Assembly: GCF_003892345.1 (NCBI RefSeq) | Contig: NZ_RRUE01000002.1 | Coordinates: forward strand, 1,256,609 to 1,320,608 | Length of the DNA: 64,000 nt | Direction: 5' to 3' | Origin: Lautropia dentalis | GTDB lineage: Bacteria; Pseudomonadota; Gammaproteobacteria; Burkholderiales; Burkholderiaceae_E | In this document: piece after piece, positions 56,914 to 64,000 of the stretch | Layout: the number at the start of each line of letters is the position of its first letter | Position numbering within the stretch: the first letter of the stretch is position 1 | Made by a program: the position numbers and the translations under genes | The notes under the pieces: model-generated | The model's input: the letters and a program-made list of their open reading frames with translations, nothing else | What the model was told of the DNA's origin: nothing | Databases searched by the model: none

Positions 56914-57561
56914 ATGGGATTCAAAACCTTCGGCAAAAAGGTGGCGGGCGCAACGGGCAGGACGGCGCGTTTTCTCTTCATTGCGCCCATGTCCCGGGCT
57001 GTGGGTGCCAGGGAACTGGGTGCCGGCTTCAGGTATCTGGGAGATCTGTGGTGCGCCGTCATCGGGCTGACCTGCCCGCGCTGTCACAACGCGCTTCTGA
57101 AGAGACAGCAGCAAACCAACATCGTGAACGAGCCGCAGACACCGGGCGCCAGCACGACGCCGCTCTACGTCTGGCGCTGCGATGCCTGTCACCATTTTCT
57201 GTACGCCGGACCAGGCCGTCTCAGTGCCGGCAAGGTCGCCCGGGGGCAGCTGTTCGAGACGCAGCGCGCCAGGGCGCTCGACATCAGCGCCGAGGCGCGG
57301 GCCGAGGCGGTGCTGCGCTGGCGTGCCTACTCCCGCAAGTGGTACTGGCTGACGGCCGTTCCACTGTTTGGCGGGGCCCTGCTGGTGTTCTGGGTTGGCA
57401 TCGGCAATGTGTTCTTCATCCCCTACTGGGCCATCTGTACGGCTTACCCTTTCCTGCTGGGCATGAAGGGCGCGTACCGCTACTGGCAGGCGCGCACCGG
57501 TACGCTGTTCCAGCCGTGGTCCTTCTGGAGCTGGTTCATGCGTGAAGCCTGGTTCGTATGA
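56914..57561 (+). CDS. Zinc-ribbon membrane protein in T4BSS operon
   Basis: 215 residues. A basic N-terminus, then a zinc ribbon made of TCPRCHNALL and WRCDACHHFLY (two CxxC pairs about 40 residues apart, near 72 and 112). Two C-terminal membrane helices follow (WYWLTAVPLFGGALLVFWVG; YWAICTAYPFLLGMKGAYRY). Its stop overlaps the transglycosylase start as ATGA. Position after the ATPase genes is where R64 has traV-traX, so a TraX/IcmV-type equivalent is possible, but I see no decisive similarity. Confidence 0.7.
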   Translation: MGFKTFGKKVAGATGRTARFLFIAPMSRAVGARELGAGFRYLGDLWCAVIGLTCPRCHNALLKRQQQTNIVNEPQTPGASTTPLYVWRCDACHHFLYAGPGRLSAGKVARGQLFETQRARALDISAEARAEAVLRWRAYSRKWYWLTAVPLFGGALLVFWVGIGNVFFIPYWAICTAYPFLLGMKGAYRYWQARTGTLFQPWSFWSWFMREAWFV

Positions 57562-58241
57562 TGCATGCCATGTCTGCAGGGTTCCGGGTGGCCGGCATGC
57601 AAGGAATGTCCAGGGTGGCCACGGCGGCCGTTGTCTGTGCGCTTGCCGTCTGCATGCCCGTTCCGGCCATGTCCCAGGCGGATGCACAGGCCATTGCACG
57701 GACGGATGCACAGGAAAATGCACGGATGGGGCCGCAGGCGTTCCCCCCCGGCGTAACGCCCATGCCGCGCGTCAACGAGCGCGACACCTTTCATTCCGTC
57801 GGGCCAGCCGACATCAATTGCGTGCTGGTGGCCGCCGAACGGCAGGGGGTACCTGCCAACGTGCTGCTGGCCATTGCCAGTGTAGAAAATGGCCGGAACG
57901 GACAGACCGTCCAGAACACCAACGGCACCCTCGACATCGGACATTTCCAGATCAACACCATGCACTGGGACGAGAACGGCATATTCTGGAACAAGCCCGG
58001 CATCACCCGGGAGGACGTGGCCTGGCGGGGGTGCTTCAATGCCGAAGTCGCCGCCTGGATGCTGCGGCAGCACCTCGAGGAAAAGAACGGGCAGGACTAC
58101 TGGACGCGTGCGGCCAACTACCACTCCAGAACCCCCAGATTCAACACCATCTACCGGCAACGCCTCATCCAGTTTGCCACCAGCTGGGCGCAGTATCTCG
58201 AGCGCGAGTACGGCGACAGGCTGTCCGTCAGCCAGCAGTGA
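57558..58241 (+). CDS. VirB1-like lytic transglycosylase
   Basis: 227 residues with a signal peptide (AAVVCALAVCMPVPAMSQ). The lysozyme-like SLT domain spans about 80-210: LAAERQGVPANVLLAI-type helix, SVENGRNG with the catalytic glutamate, TLDIGHFQINTMHWDE, and WTRAANYHSRTPRFNTIYRQ. It would open peptidoglycan locally so the secretion channel can cross the wall. Coupled to the preceding gene by ATGA. Confidence 0.9.
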   Translation: MMHAMSAGFRVAGMQGMSRVATAAVVCALAVCMPVPAMSQADAQAIARTDAQENARMGPQAFPPGVTPMPRVNERDTFHSVGPADINCVLVAAERQGVPANVLLAIASVENGRNGQTVQNTNGTLDIGHFQINTMHWDENGIFWNKPGITREDVAWRGCFNAEVAAWMLRQHLEEKNGQDYWTRAANYHSRTPRFNTIYRQRLIQFATSWAQYLEREYGDRLSVSQQ

Positions 58242-58261
58242 CCTTTCCGGACTCCGACATC

Positions 58262-58909
58262 ATGCAGCGTCGATCAAATGACCGTGCCCGCCTTCTGGTT
58301 CATGTGGCCGCCGGCATCAGCGGGTTTTTCGTGATGGGCATAGAGCTGCTGGGGGGGCGGGTGTTTGCGCCGTTCTTTGGTACCAGCATCTTCGTCTGGG
58401 GGGCCATCATCACGGTGTTCATGACCTCGCTTGCCATAGGCTACCTGAAGGGCGGCAACCGGTCACTCGGCAACCCGTCGCTTGGCACGCTTGGCTGGCT
58501 GCTGGTTGCCGAGGGCGCTGCCAGCCTGCCGCTCGTCCTGGCCAGCGATGTGGGGCTGGAATGGCTGTCGTACCTGATCAGGGACCCCCGCTACGGATCA
58601 CTCATCGGTGCCATGCTCTTTTTCTCGATACCGGCAATCCTCTCGGGGATGGTCTCGCCCTATGCCATCAGGCTGCTCACACACAGCGTGCAGGCATCCG
58701 GCCAGTCTGCCGGGCAGCTTTATTTCGTCTCGACACTCGGTTCTGCAGCGGGAACGATCCTGACATCGTTCTATCTGGTTCTGGTCTTCGACCTGGACAC
58801 CATCCTGTACCTGCTCATTGCCCTGGTCGTACTTACGGGGATGACGCTGGTCATGGCAGACACGCGGCAAGGAAGACCGACATGCAAAAGCGCGCTGCAG
58901 CGTTCCTGA
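58262..58909 (+). CDS. Membrane domain of fused-type spermidine synthase (separate polypeptide)
   Basis: 215 residues, about six membrane helices, with blocks GFFVMGIELLGGRVFAPFFG, SIFVWGAIITVFMTSLAIGY, IPAILSGMVSPYAIRLL and GQLYFVSTLGSAAGTILTSF. These are typical of the membrane part of MFS/spermidine-synthase fusion proteins. Here it is a gene of its own, overlapping the synthase-like gene by 28 bases in another frame. No transport substrate can be named. Confidence 0.78.
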   Translation: MQRRSNDRARLLVHVAAGISGFFVMGIELLGGRVFAPFFGTSIFVWGAIITVFMTSLAIGYLKGGNRSLGNPSLGTLGWLLVAEGAASLPLVLASDVGLEWLSYLIRDPRYGSLIGAMLFFSIPAILSGMVSPYAIRLLTHSVQASGQSAGQLYFVSTLGSAAGTILTSFYLVLVFDLDTILYLLIALVVLTGMTLVMADTRQGRPTCKSALQRS

Positions 58910-59796
58910 TCACCCTGGGTCTCGCCGCCACGGCGAATGCCCCTGCCGCACCCCGGCACCGCATCATTCACCAGCAGAAGTCGCTTTACCGCAACATTCT
59001 GGTGGTCGATCAGGCCGGGGCGCAGCATGACCTGCGCTGCATGGTTTTCGGTCGCCTGCACGGCTACCAGAGCTGCATCCGGCCGGGCTCCAGCGCCATG
59101 GTGCTGCATTACACACAGGCCATGCTGCTTGCACTGACCATGCGTGATGGCCCCCATCGGCGGGCTCTGGTCATCGGTCTGGGGGGCGGGTCGCTTCCCG
59201 CGGCGCTGCGGGCCCTGTACCCCGACCTGCATATCGACAGTGTGGAGCTGGACCCGGCCGTTGGAGAGGTGGCCAGAACGTTCTTCGGCTACCGGACCGA
59301 TGCGCGGTCGCTGCTGCACATCGAGGATGCGCGCGTCTTCGTGCGCCAGGCTGCGTGGGCAGGGACGACCTATGATCTGGTGCTCATCGATGCCTTCGAC
59401 CGGCAGTACATCCCCGAGCACCTGTTGACCCGCGAGTTCCTGCAGCAGGTGGCCAGCATTCTGAAAATGGATGGCGCCGTTGCCGCCAACACGTTCACCA
59501 ACGGCACGCTGGCCCCCTACGAAACCGCAACATACCGCTCGGTGTTCGGTGATGTACTGGAAGCCGATGTACCCGGCGGCAACCGGATCATTCTGGGCAG
59601 GCGGGATGGCGCCGTACCTTCGGCCCGGGCCATGCGGACACGGGCGCTGGCGCTGGATGCAGGCTTCAGAAGGCTGGGAATAGACCGGGGCGAGGTGATG
59701 TCGTGGATCCGGGGCAGGGCGGTTGCACCGGAAAACGAAGCCGACCATGTGCTGACCGACCAGTTCTCGCCGGCCAATCTGCTTTTGCAGCAGTGA
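58882..59796 (+). CDS. Spermidine synthase-like SAM-dependent protein with signal-like N-terminus
   Basis: 304 residues. A Rossmann SAM-binding core with RALVIGLGGGSLPAALRALY, HIDSVELDPAVGEVARTFFG and YDLVLIDAFDRQYIPEHLLT. Spermidine synthases have a D-x-x-D-P gatekeeping loop; here it is DAFDRQYIP, so polyamine transfer is doubtful and the substrate unknown. MQKRAAAFLITLGLAATANA-PA looks like a signal peptide or anchor, odd for a SAM enzyme. The pair is adjacent to, but not an established part of, Dot/Icm systems. Confidence 0.75.
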   Translation: MQKRAAAFLITLGLAATANAPAAPRHRIIHQQKSLYRNILVVDQAGAQHDLRCMVFGRLHGYQSCIRPGSSAMVLHYTQAMLLALTMRDGPHRRALVIGLGGGSLPAALRALYPDLHIDSVELDPAVGEVARTFFGYRTDARSLLHIEDARVFVRQAAWAGTTYDLVLIDAFDRQYIPEHLLTREFLQQVASILKMDGAVAANTFTNGTLAPYETATYRSVFGDVLEADVPGGNRIILGRRDGAVPSARAMRTRALALDAGFRRLGIDRGEVMSWIRGRAVAPENEADHVLTDQFSPANLLLQQ

Positions 59797-60081
59797 GGGT
59801 GCACCGCGCTGACCTTCTCTTCCCTGGGTAGGGCAAGATGGAAAGCTTCAGGTTCCTGACGTCATGACGCGGAAAGCCAAAAAACCGACAGACGCCGTTG
59901 AACAGTCTGGCCCCGTTGCTTGCACAACGCAAACATCTGAAACCTTCGGCCTACCATTTATACCCAGCCAGCACGCTAGAATGTTGTCAATATTCAACAG
60001 CACGCAGATGAACGCATGGAGCGTTCATGCTGCCCAGGCTGAATTTCAGGCAGTGGCTGGCATAAAAACAAAGGAGAAATC
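59797..60081. other. Intergenic region before lipoprotein genes
   Basis: About 285 bp with no supported gene. More AT-rich than the rest, with a -10-like TAGAAT at about 59977 and TGTTG...CAACA around AATATT at 59982-59999. Likely promoter of the following lipoprotein gene. Confidence 0.4.
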
Positions 60082-60723
60082 ATGGTTTTCAGGAAATTTG
60101 GCTGGCTGATGGTGGCGCTTGCTCCGGCTGTCATGGCAGGGTGCGGAAGCAAGACCGAACCGAGCAAATCGAACTTTGCCAATGCAATCGAAGACCATCT
60201 GGAAAAGGATGGCAGGTTTTGCGTTGGGAAGTCGTTCAAATTTCCGGTACACCTCGAAAACAAGGGCACTTTTGGCGGGCCAGACAATGAGCGGATGCAG
60301 ATTCTGGAAAAAGCGGGCCTCGTGAAGTGCCGGGATGCTGGCATGGGCTCCATTTGCGAACTGACTGCGGACAGCGAGCCCTTCCAGAAAAGCGTGGCGT
60401 CTCCACTGGGAGGGGAAGATTCCACCACCTTCTGCTATGGAAAGATGGCCCTGGATGAAGTGAAGAAGTGGGAAGCACCGGGGCAGGGCAAGGAGGTTAC
60501 CGCAGCGAAGGTCATCTACAGCGTCAAGGTGGACGATGTTCCTGACTGGGCGAAAGAAAAGCATTTTGTGATGGCCTTCCCCGAAGCCAAGCGTACGGCA
60601 AATACCGATGTTCTGGACAAGGAAGTGGCCATCCTCAAGCTTACCAGCGAGGGGTGGGAGGTTGTGGAGATCCCGAACATGAGTTTTGGCGGCATGGACT
60701 TTGGTGCGATGTTGCGGCAGTGA
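60082..60723 (+). CDS. Hypothetical lipoprotein
   Basis: 213 residues, not recognised. Signal MVFRKFGWLMVALAPAVMAG-C with a lipobox-like ending and a cysteine at residue 21, after AAAGGAGAAATC before the ATG. The mature part carries several more cysteines (GRFCVGKSF, GLVKCRDAG, SICELT, TTFCYGK) that could form disulfides. Envelope-associated; no link to the secretion system beyond position. Confidence 0.75.
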   Translation: MVFRKFGWLMVALAPAVMAGCGSKTEPSKSNFANAIEDHLEKDGRFCVGKSFKFPVHLENKGTFGGPDNERMQILEKAGLVKCRDAGMGSICELTADSEPFQKSVASPLGGEDSTTFCYGKMALDEVKKWEAPGQGKEVTAAKVIYSVKVDDVPDWAKEKHFVMAFPEAKRTANTDVLDKEVAILKLTSEGWEVVEIPNMSFGGMDFGAMLRQ

Positions 60724-60869
60724 CAGCGCTCCCGTGCTGCCATGCACTGGTCGTTCCGTCAGGGTCCGTTTTGTGATCCTGTATGGATCGGGCTGATGGA
60801 GCCGCTTACCCGGTGGTTCGGCGATTTCATGAATTTCGTCAGTAACGAGAGAAATTGAGGGGGTGTTGA

Positions 60870-61601
60870 ATGATTGAGGTCGATTGCGGCAGTTCCTTTG
60901 GAAGAGCCGCCATGATTGTGCTGCTGGCGGCATTGGCAGCATGTGGCGGTGGTGGTTCGTCGGAGCCAGGAACAGCGGGTGGCGCAACGGGTGGGACAGA
61001 GGCCGGAGCCACGTCTGCAGCACCATCCACTGCGCAACCACAGACCACAGCTGCCCAGAATTCCGAGCCTCAGACAAACCCCTCCCAGACGCAGGCTGCA
61101 GCGAAGGGTAATCGTGCCCAAATTATCCAGTACATGAATGAGCACTGTCCCGATGGATCAAAGGATACGGTGTTTTATGGGAAGGAATTTCTTCCCCACG
61201 TTGGAAAATGCATCGTTGGGTCTTATCAGGGGGAAGAGCCTGGTCTCAGTCCTACCAAAAAGTGCAGCGCGACCATTGCGGAGGATATGTCTTTGACATT
61301 TGTTCTGGATGGAAAAACGCTGGGTACTTTCCCTGCGCCGTCCGACGGATTGTATAACAAGTATAAATATACAGACGGAAGTGGTTTTTCCATGCAGTGG
61401 GGGGCTGCGAAAATGGATGGGTCGGGGTCTCAGGTATTGGGTACTGACCCAAATTTTCTGTTCCAGATCTGGCGTGACCCGGAGGAGGGGGATGTTCCGG
61501 TTATTGAGGTATCCAAGTACAAGACTGATGGTCAGATGGAGTTCGGTCACTCCTGCTTAATCAATTCTGGAACTCCGGTGGGAATCAAGACCTCTCTCTG
61601 A
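60870..61601 (+). CDS. Hypothetical lipoprotein with Ser/Thr/Gln linker
   Basis: 243 residues, not recognised. Signal MIVLLAALAAC with a good LAAC lipobox, a glycine run, a low-complexity linker (about 30-75), then a domain starting IIQYMNEHCPDGSKDTVFYG with paired cysteines (KCIVGSY, KKCSATI, HSCLI). GAGGGGG stands before the ATG. The coding sequence becomes less GC-rich than the T4BSS genes from about 61100. Confidence 0.75.
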   Translation: MIEVDCGSSFGRAAMIVLLAALAACGGGGSSEPGTAGGATGGTEAGATSAAPSTAQPQTTAAQNSEPQTNPSQTQAAAKGNRAQIIQYMNEHCPDGSKDTVFYGKEFLPHVGKCIVGSYQGEEPGLSPTKKCSATIAEDMSLTFVLDGKTLGTFPAPSDGLYNKYKYTDGSGFSMQWGAAKMDGSGSQVLGTDPNFLFQIWRDPEEGDVPVIEVSKYKTDGQMEFGHSCLINSGTPVGIKTSL

Positions 61602-61621
61602 CTGCCTGACATATCTGTGAC

Positions 61622-61710
61622 GCTGGTGTGGGGTAGAATCGAAAAGGAGGACGGCATCAGTCAGGGTCCTGGTTGCTGCGTGAAAAATGAGGCACGAGGG
61701 ATATCTACGA
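61622..61710 (+). promoter_or_regulatory. Duplicated leader, copy A
   Basis: CTGGTGTGGGGTAGAATC at 61623-61640 followed by GGAGG at 61646-61650, then GGTTGCTGCG. The same arrangement occurs at 62723-62811 before another orphan gene. TAGAAT is a plausible -10 box. Confidence 0.6.
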
Positions 61711-61732
61711 ACATCTGGTGGTGCAAAGAAAA

Positions 61733-62428
61733 ATGGCCCGTGTCGTTACAAAGTACAACCCTTATACGATTCAGAAGCTGATCCAGACTTCACGCGTCTC
61801 CACACTGCAGGTGGTGCTGGTTCTTGGAAGTATCTCATTGCTGGTTGGAGGGCTGCTTTGGCTCATCAGTGGCAATGATGTTCTGTTTGTACTTTCATTC
61901 GCCCTGGTTGCTCTGGGAATTTACAAGAGGGATTACGCCATCAAACATACCCGGGAACTTCGGCAGTCCGCGTGTGACATGGTGGCTGAGGCTGTAAAAC
62001 AGCATGACCTGTCCGACAAGCATAATTTTTGGGTAAATGAATGGCACGCGCCGATTTTTGCCGTTTTCAACCCGGTCAACAAAAAGGTCTTCATCGGGTC
62101 GGTTTGGAGTGGCCAGTGGGAGCTTCACGATTTTTCGTGGGTTCAACGCTGGGAAAGTGCGGCAGAGAGAAGCTATTCCTTTGCCGGAAGCTCCTCCGGG
62201 TCCAGTAAATCCCAGTATTATGACCCAATAAACGGGCGTTCTTCAGGAAGTCACTCCACACGCGAGTACGGCGTATCCATGCAAGGGTACGATTCTCCGC
62301 GTGTAGTGCTCTGGGTGGATGACCTTTCGCAGCCGTCGCGCGTTCTCTACGTTTCAACCATGCATGAAGCGAAGGAATGGTGTGCGCGGATCAAATTGAT
62401 GTTCGTGGATGGTCGTACGAGCATCTAG
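61733..62428 (+). CDS. Hypothetical membrane protein
   Basis: 231 residues from the ATG at 61733 (a GTG at 61718 is in frame). Two membrane helices near the N-terminus (VVLVLGSISLLVGGLLWLIS, VLFVLSFALVALGIY), then a cytoplasmic domain with a Ser/Gly-rich loop (YSFAGSSSGSSKSQYYD) and HEAKEWCARIKLMF at the end. Not recognised. It sits in a stretch of lower GC and behind a leader shared with the 62812 gene, so it looks like an inserted cassette. Confidence 0.68.
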   Translation: MARVVTKYNPYTIQKLIQTSRVSTLQVVLVLGSISLLVGGLLWLISGNDVLFVLSFALVALGIYKRDYAIKHTRELRQSACDMVAEAVKQHDLSDKHNFWVNEWHAPIFAVFNPVNKKVFIGSVWSGQWELHDFSWVQRWESAAERSYSFAGSSSGSSKSQYYDPINGRSSGSHSTREYGVSMQGYDSPRVVLWVDDLSQPSRVLYVSTMHEAKEWCARIKLMFVDGRTSI

Positions 62429-62790
62429 TTGTGGCGGCAGAACGGCGATGAGAGGGGGGGGCACGATTTCAGGAGTACAGGCAGATGAAAACGTGCCATT
62501 CTGTCCGGACACACCAAGGTTACGGCATCATGGATTCGGGTAGCCGATGCCCCCATGCTGATCATGCATGACACGCCAGGTGTCTTGCCAGTTCCCCGCC
62601 TCTGCCCAACCACCTCGCGGATGTCCTTCACCACCTGCTGGATCAATCCATCAATCTGGCCTTCCATATTCTGGTCCTGACCTCGCAGCGCCAACAAAGC
62701 GCCCATTGAAGGCTCTGTGCCACTGGTGTAGGGTAGAATCCAACGGGAGGATTCTGGCAGCCGACGCTTTGGCTGCTGGATGGACAGCAA
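62425..62790 (-). pseudogene. Short degenerate fragment, possibly a dotA relative
   Basis: Minus-strand reading contains ALLALRGQDQNMEGQIDGLI followed by QQVVKDIREVV. The DNA for IQQVV.DI here (about 62620-62645) matches the last 23 bases of the window with two changes, where it reads IQQVVPDITGFKSML in the dotA-like gene. Only a small piece is visible and it has no supported start or end, so I read it as a broken duplicate. The leader of the next gene overlaps it on the other strand. Confidence 0.5.
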
Positions 62791-62811
62791 GACACAAGGG
62801 AGGGCTGCATC
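62723..62811 (+). promoter_or_regulatory. Duplicated leader, copy B
   Basis: CTGGTGTAGGGTAGAATC at 62723-62740 and GGAGG at 62746-62750, matching copy A in sequence and spacing; AAGGGAGGG precedes the next ATG. TTGAAG at 62706 is a possible but badly spaced -35. Confidence 0.6.
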
Positions 62812-63321
62812 ATGAGCTGGTCAAACAACGCCGGCGGGAATCTGAACCTGAGCGGTACCTACGGGCTTGGGCTGGAGATGGATTCGTGGGCATACGAGGC
62901 CCGGGGAAGAAACCGTGGTATCAAAATCGGACGGGAGGAAGGCTACGCCAGTGGCTATTCGTCTGGTAAGGATGAGGGACTGACCGACGGGATTGGTATT
63001 GGATCAGACATTGCCTGGAGCAAGGCCAACGCTATCATCGCAGATATAAGGACAGAAGCAAATAATTATGCTATTTGCATGAACACTTTTCGGAGAGCCC
63101 TGGATGTATTGATGAGAGAAAACAAGCAAGCTAGAAATTATATACTGCGAGTAATCTATGCGAATTATGTCGACGAAGTAACCATGAATCTTGAGCGTAA
63201 TATAGTAAGTGCGGCACCTCATTTTCACCGGAATTTTTCTGGTATTTATTGGCGGACTGGGCAGATGATAAATGATGCACTGAATGCAGAAATGGCGTAT
63301 ATGAAGCGAAAAAGAAAATGA
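62812..63321 (+). CDS. Hypothetical protein, low-GC orphan
   Basis: 169 residues, not recognised. Glycine-rich start (GIKIGREEGYASGYSSGKDE), then a charged helical part (EANNYAICMNTFRRALDVLM, KQARNYILRVIYANYVDEVT). Good ribosome-binding site AAGGGAGGG. From about 63050 its codon use and base composition are clearly more AT-rich than the neighbours, a sign of transfer. Its end overlaps the converging dotA-like frame. Confidence 0.68.
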   Translation: MSWSNNAGGNLNLSGTYGLGLEMDSWAYEARGRNRGIKIGREEGYASGYSSGKDEGLTDGIGIGSDIAWSKANAIIADIRTEANNYAICMNTFRRALDVLMRENKQARNYILRVIYANYVDEVTMNLERNIVSAAPHFHRNFSGIYWRTGQMINDALNAEMAYMKRKRK

Positions 63322-64000
63322 TATTGAAGCGAGGATGTCTTTGACAGGGGGGCTGCGTAATGATCCTGTGGAACCATAATCTGGGCAGGGCGCATCCTGA
63401 TCCGATGAAACCAGTTCCTCGCCTCGGTCCCTCTGATCAACCTGGCCAGACTGGCTGTTCCCATCCTTGCCTGAATCCTGCCCATCGCACCACTCTCGCC
63501 CAGGTCCGTCACCCCCGCACCTATCCACTGCAGCACCGCCCCGGGCAGCGTCTGCGGCAGCGCAAAGCACATGTGCAGCACCACCACCAGCAGTATGCTC
63601 AGTGCCTGCATCCACATCAGGAACTGCGGCACCGCCGACAGGTAGTACAGCACGATGTTGTCTCCCATCCCGCCATCGATGGCTCCACGAATGGCAAAAA
63701 AGCCATTGACCACAAACGTCACCAGCGGGTCCGATATCAGTATCGCCGCGAAAAGCCTTATCACCGCCAGCGCCGGTCGCGCAAACAGCGACAGCAGCAG
63801 CAGATATCCCTGTCGCCGGCTGCCCACGAACACATGATCTCGGCCAACTGCTGCGCCTGTCGTTCCAGAAAGGAATTACCGCCACCATTGGCTCCGGTCA
63901 CGATGCTCGTGACCTCCTGAATCCACCGGTTCGACGTCGAGTTCAGCTTGTCCGTCAGCATCGACTTGAATCCCGTGATGTCCGGCACCACCTGCTGGAT
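63246..64000 (-). pseudogene. DotA/TraY C-terminal region, broken (partial)
   Basis: From about 63833 leftward one frame gives a DotA/TraY-like C-terminus: GSRRQGYLLLLSLFARPALA, several membrane helices, ALPQTLPGAVLQWIGAGVTD, GRIQARMGTASLARL. From the window edge to about 63835 a different frame is open and protein-like (PDITGFKSMLTDKLNSTSNR, WIQEVTSIV, NSFLERQAQQLAEIM). The two cannot be read through without a frameshift, and the membrane segments that normally precede GYLLLL are missing. I infer an internal deletion. The 5' part lies beyond the window. Confidence 0.68.

Noticed and set aside
59864..60109. 81-codon frame before the first lipoprotein gene
   Set aside because: Overlaps the likely promoter and the lipoprotein start, has no good ribosome-binding site and no recognisable feature.
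60000..63400. Polymorphic toxin/immunity cassettes
   Set aside because: The arrangement (lipoproteins, orphans, repeated leader) is suggestive, but no toxin domain, immunity family or delivery N-terminus could be recognised.

Overview
The window is GC-rich bacterial DNA. Gene content and order (recA-recX-sucCD, pilGHIJ-chpA, ppc, ruvX-pyrR-pyrB-pyrC', plsC) point to a betaproteobacterium of the order Burkholderiales; a Lautropia-like Burkholderiaceae member is my guess from gene order, not something the sequence proves. No rRNA, tRNA, CRISPR array or recognisable transposase was seen.

Left part, 1-31870 (core genome): the recA tail and recX; sucCD, the latter part of which is duplicated in tandem as a unit of about 2.15 kb, so sucD is present twice and the second sucC is a chimera whose first 27 codons come from the next gene. 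Then follow an FHA-domain protein, a CHASE2 adenylate/guanylate cyclase and a metallo-beta-lactamase-fold cyclic-nucleotide phosphodiesterase, which look like a small cAMP signalling module. Next are a type IV pilin accessory protein (TfpX/TfpZ-like) with a very long low-complexity N-terminus, thiE on the other strand, and the complete twitching-motility chemosensory cluster pilG-pilH-pilI-pilJ-chpA. After a large imperfect hairpin come ppc, ruvX, pyrR, pyrB, a dihydroorotase-like gene lacking the HxH metal motif (PyrC'), and plsC.

Right part, 31956-64000 (accessory): a nearly complete type IVB secretion / IncI-type conjugation apparatus (Dot/Icm, MPF-I) in two divergent blocks. The leftward block reads dotD-dotC-dotB-icmT-two small ORFs-dotM(icmP/trbA)-trbB (DsbC-like)-five unknown genes. 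The rightward block reads a degenerate tyrosine-recombinase-like gene, a small membrane protein, dotI-dotH-dotG-dotF-dotE(icmC)-dotP(icmD)-dotN(icmJ)-dotO-dotL, a zinc-ribbon membrane protein, a VirB1-like lytic transglycosylase, and a membrane protein plus spermidine-synthase-like pair. The 626-bp gap between the blocks holds a ten-unit array of 11-bp repeats (7-bp core plus 4-bp spacer), the most striking non-coding structure here.

Far right, 60-64 kb: two lipoproteins and two orphan ORFs of lower GC; the two orphan ORFs share a duplicated leader. Among them, on the minus strand, lie two pieces of what looks like dotA/traY: a short degenerate fragment and a C-terminal end that is out of frame with, and lacks the expected sequence before, its upstream part. 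This edge looks like a rearranging hotspot. No relaxase, partition gene, IcmS/W chaperone or intact dotA is visible, so whether the element moves DNA or exports proteins cannot be settled from this window.
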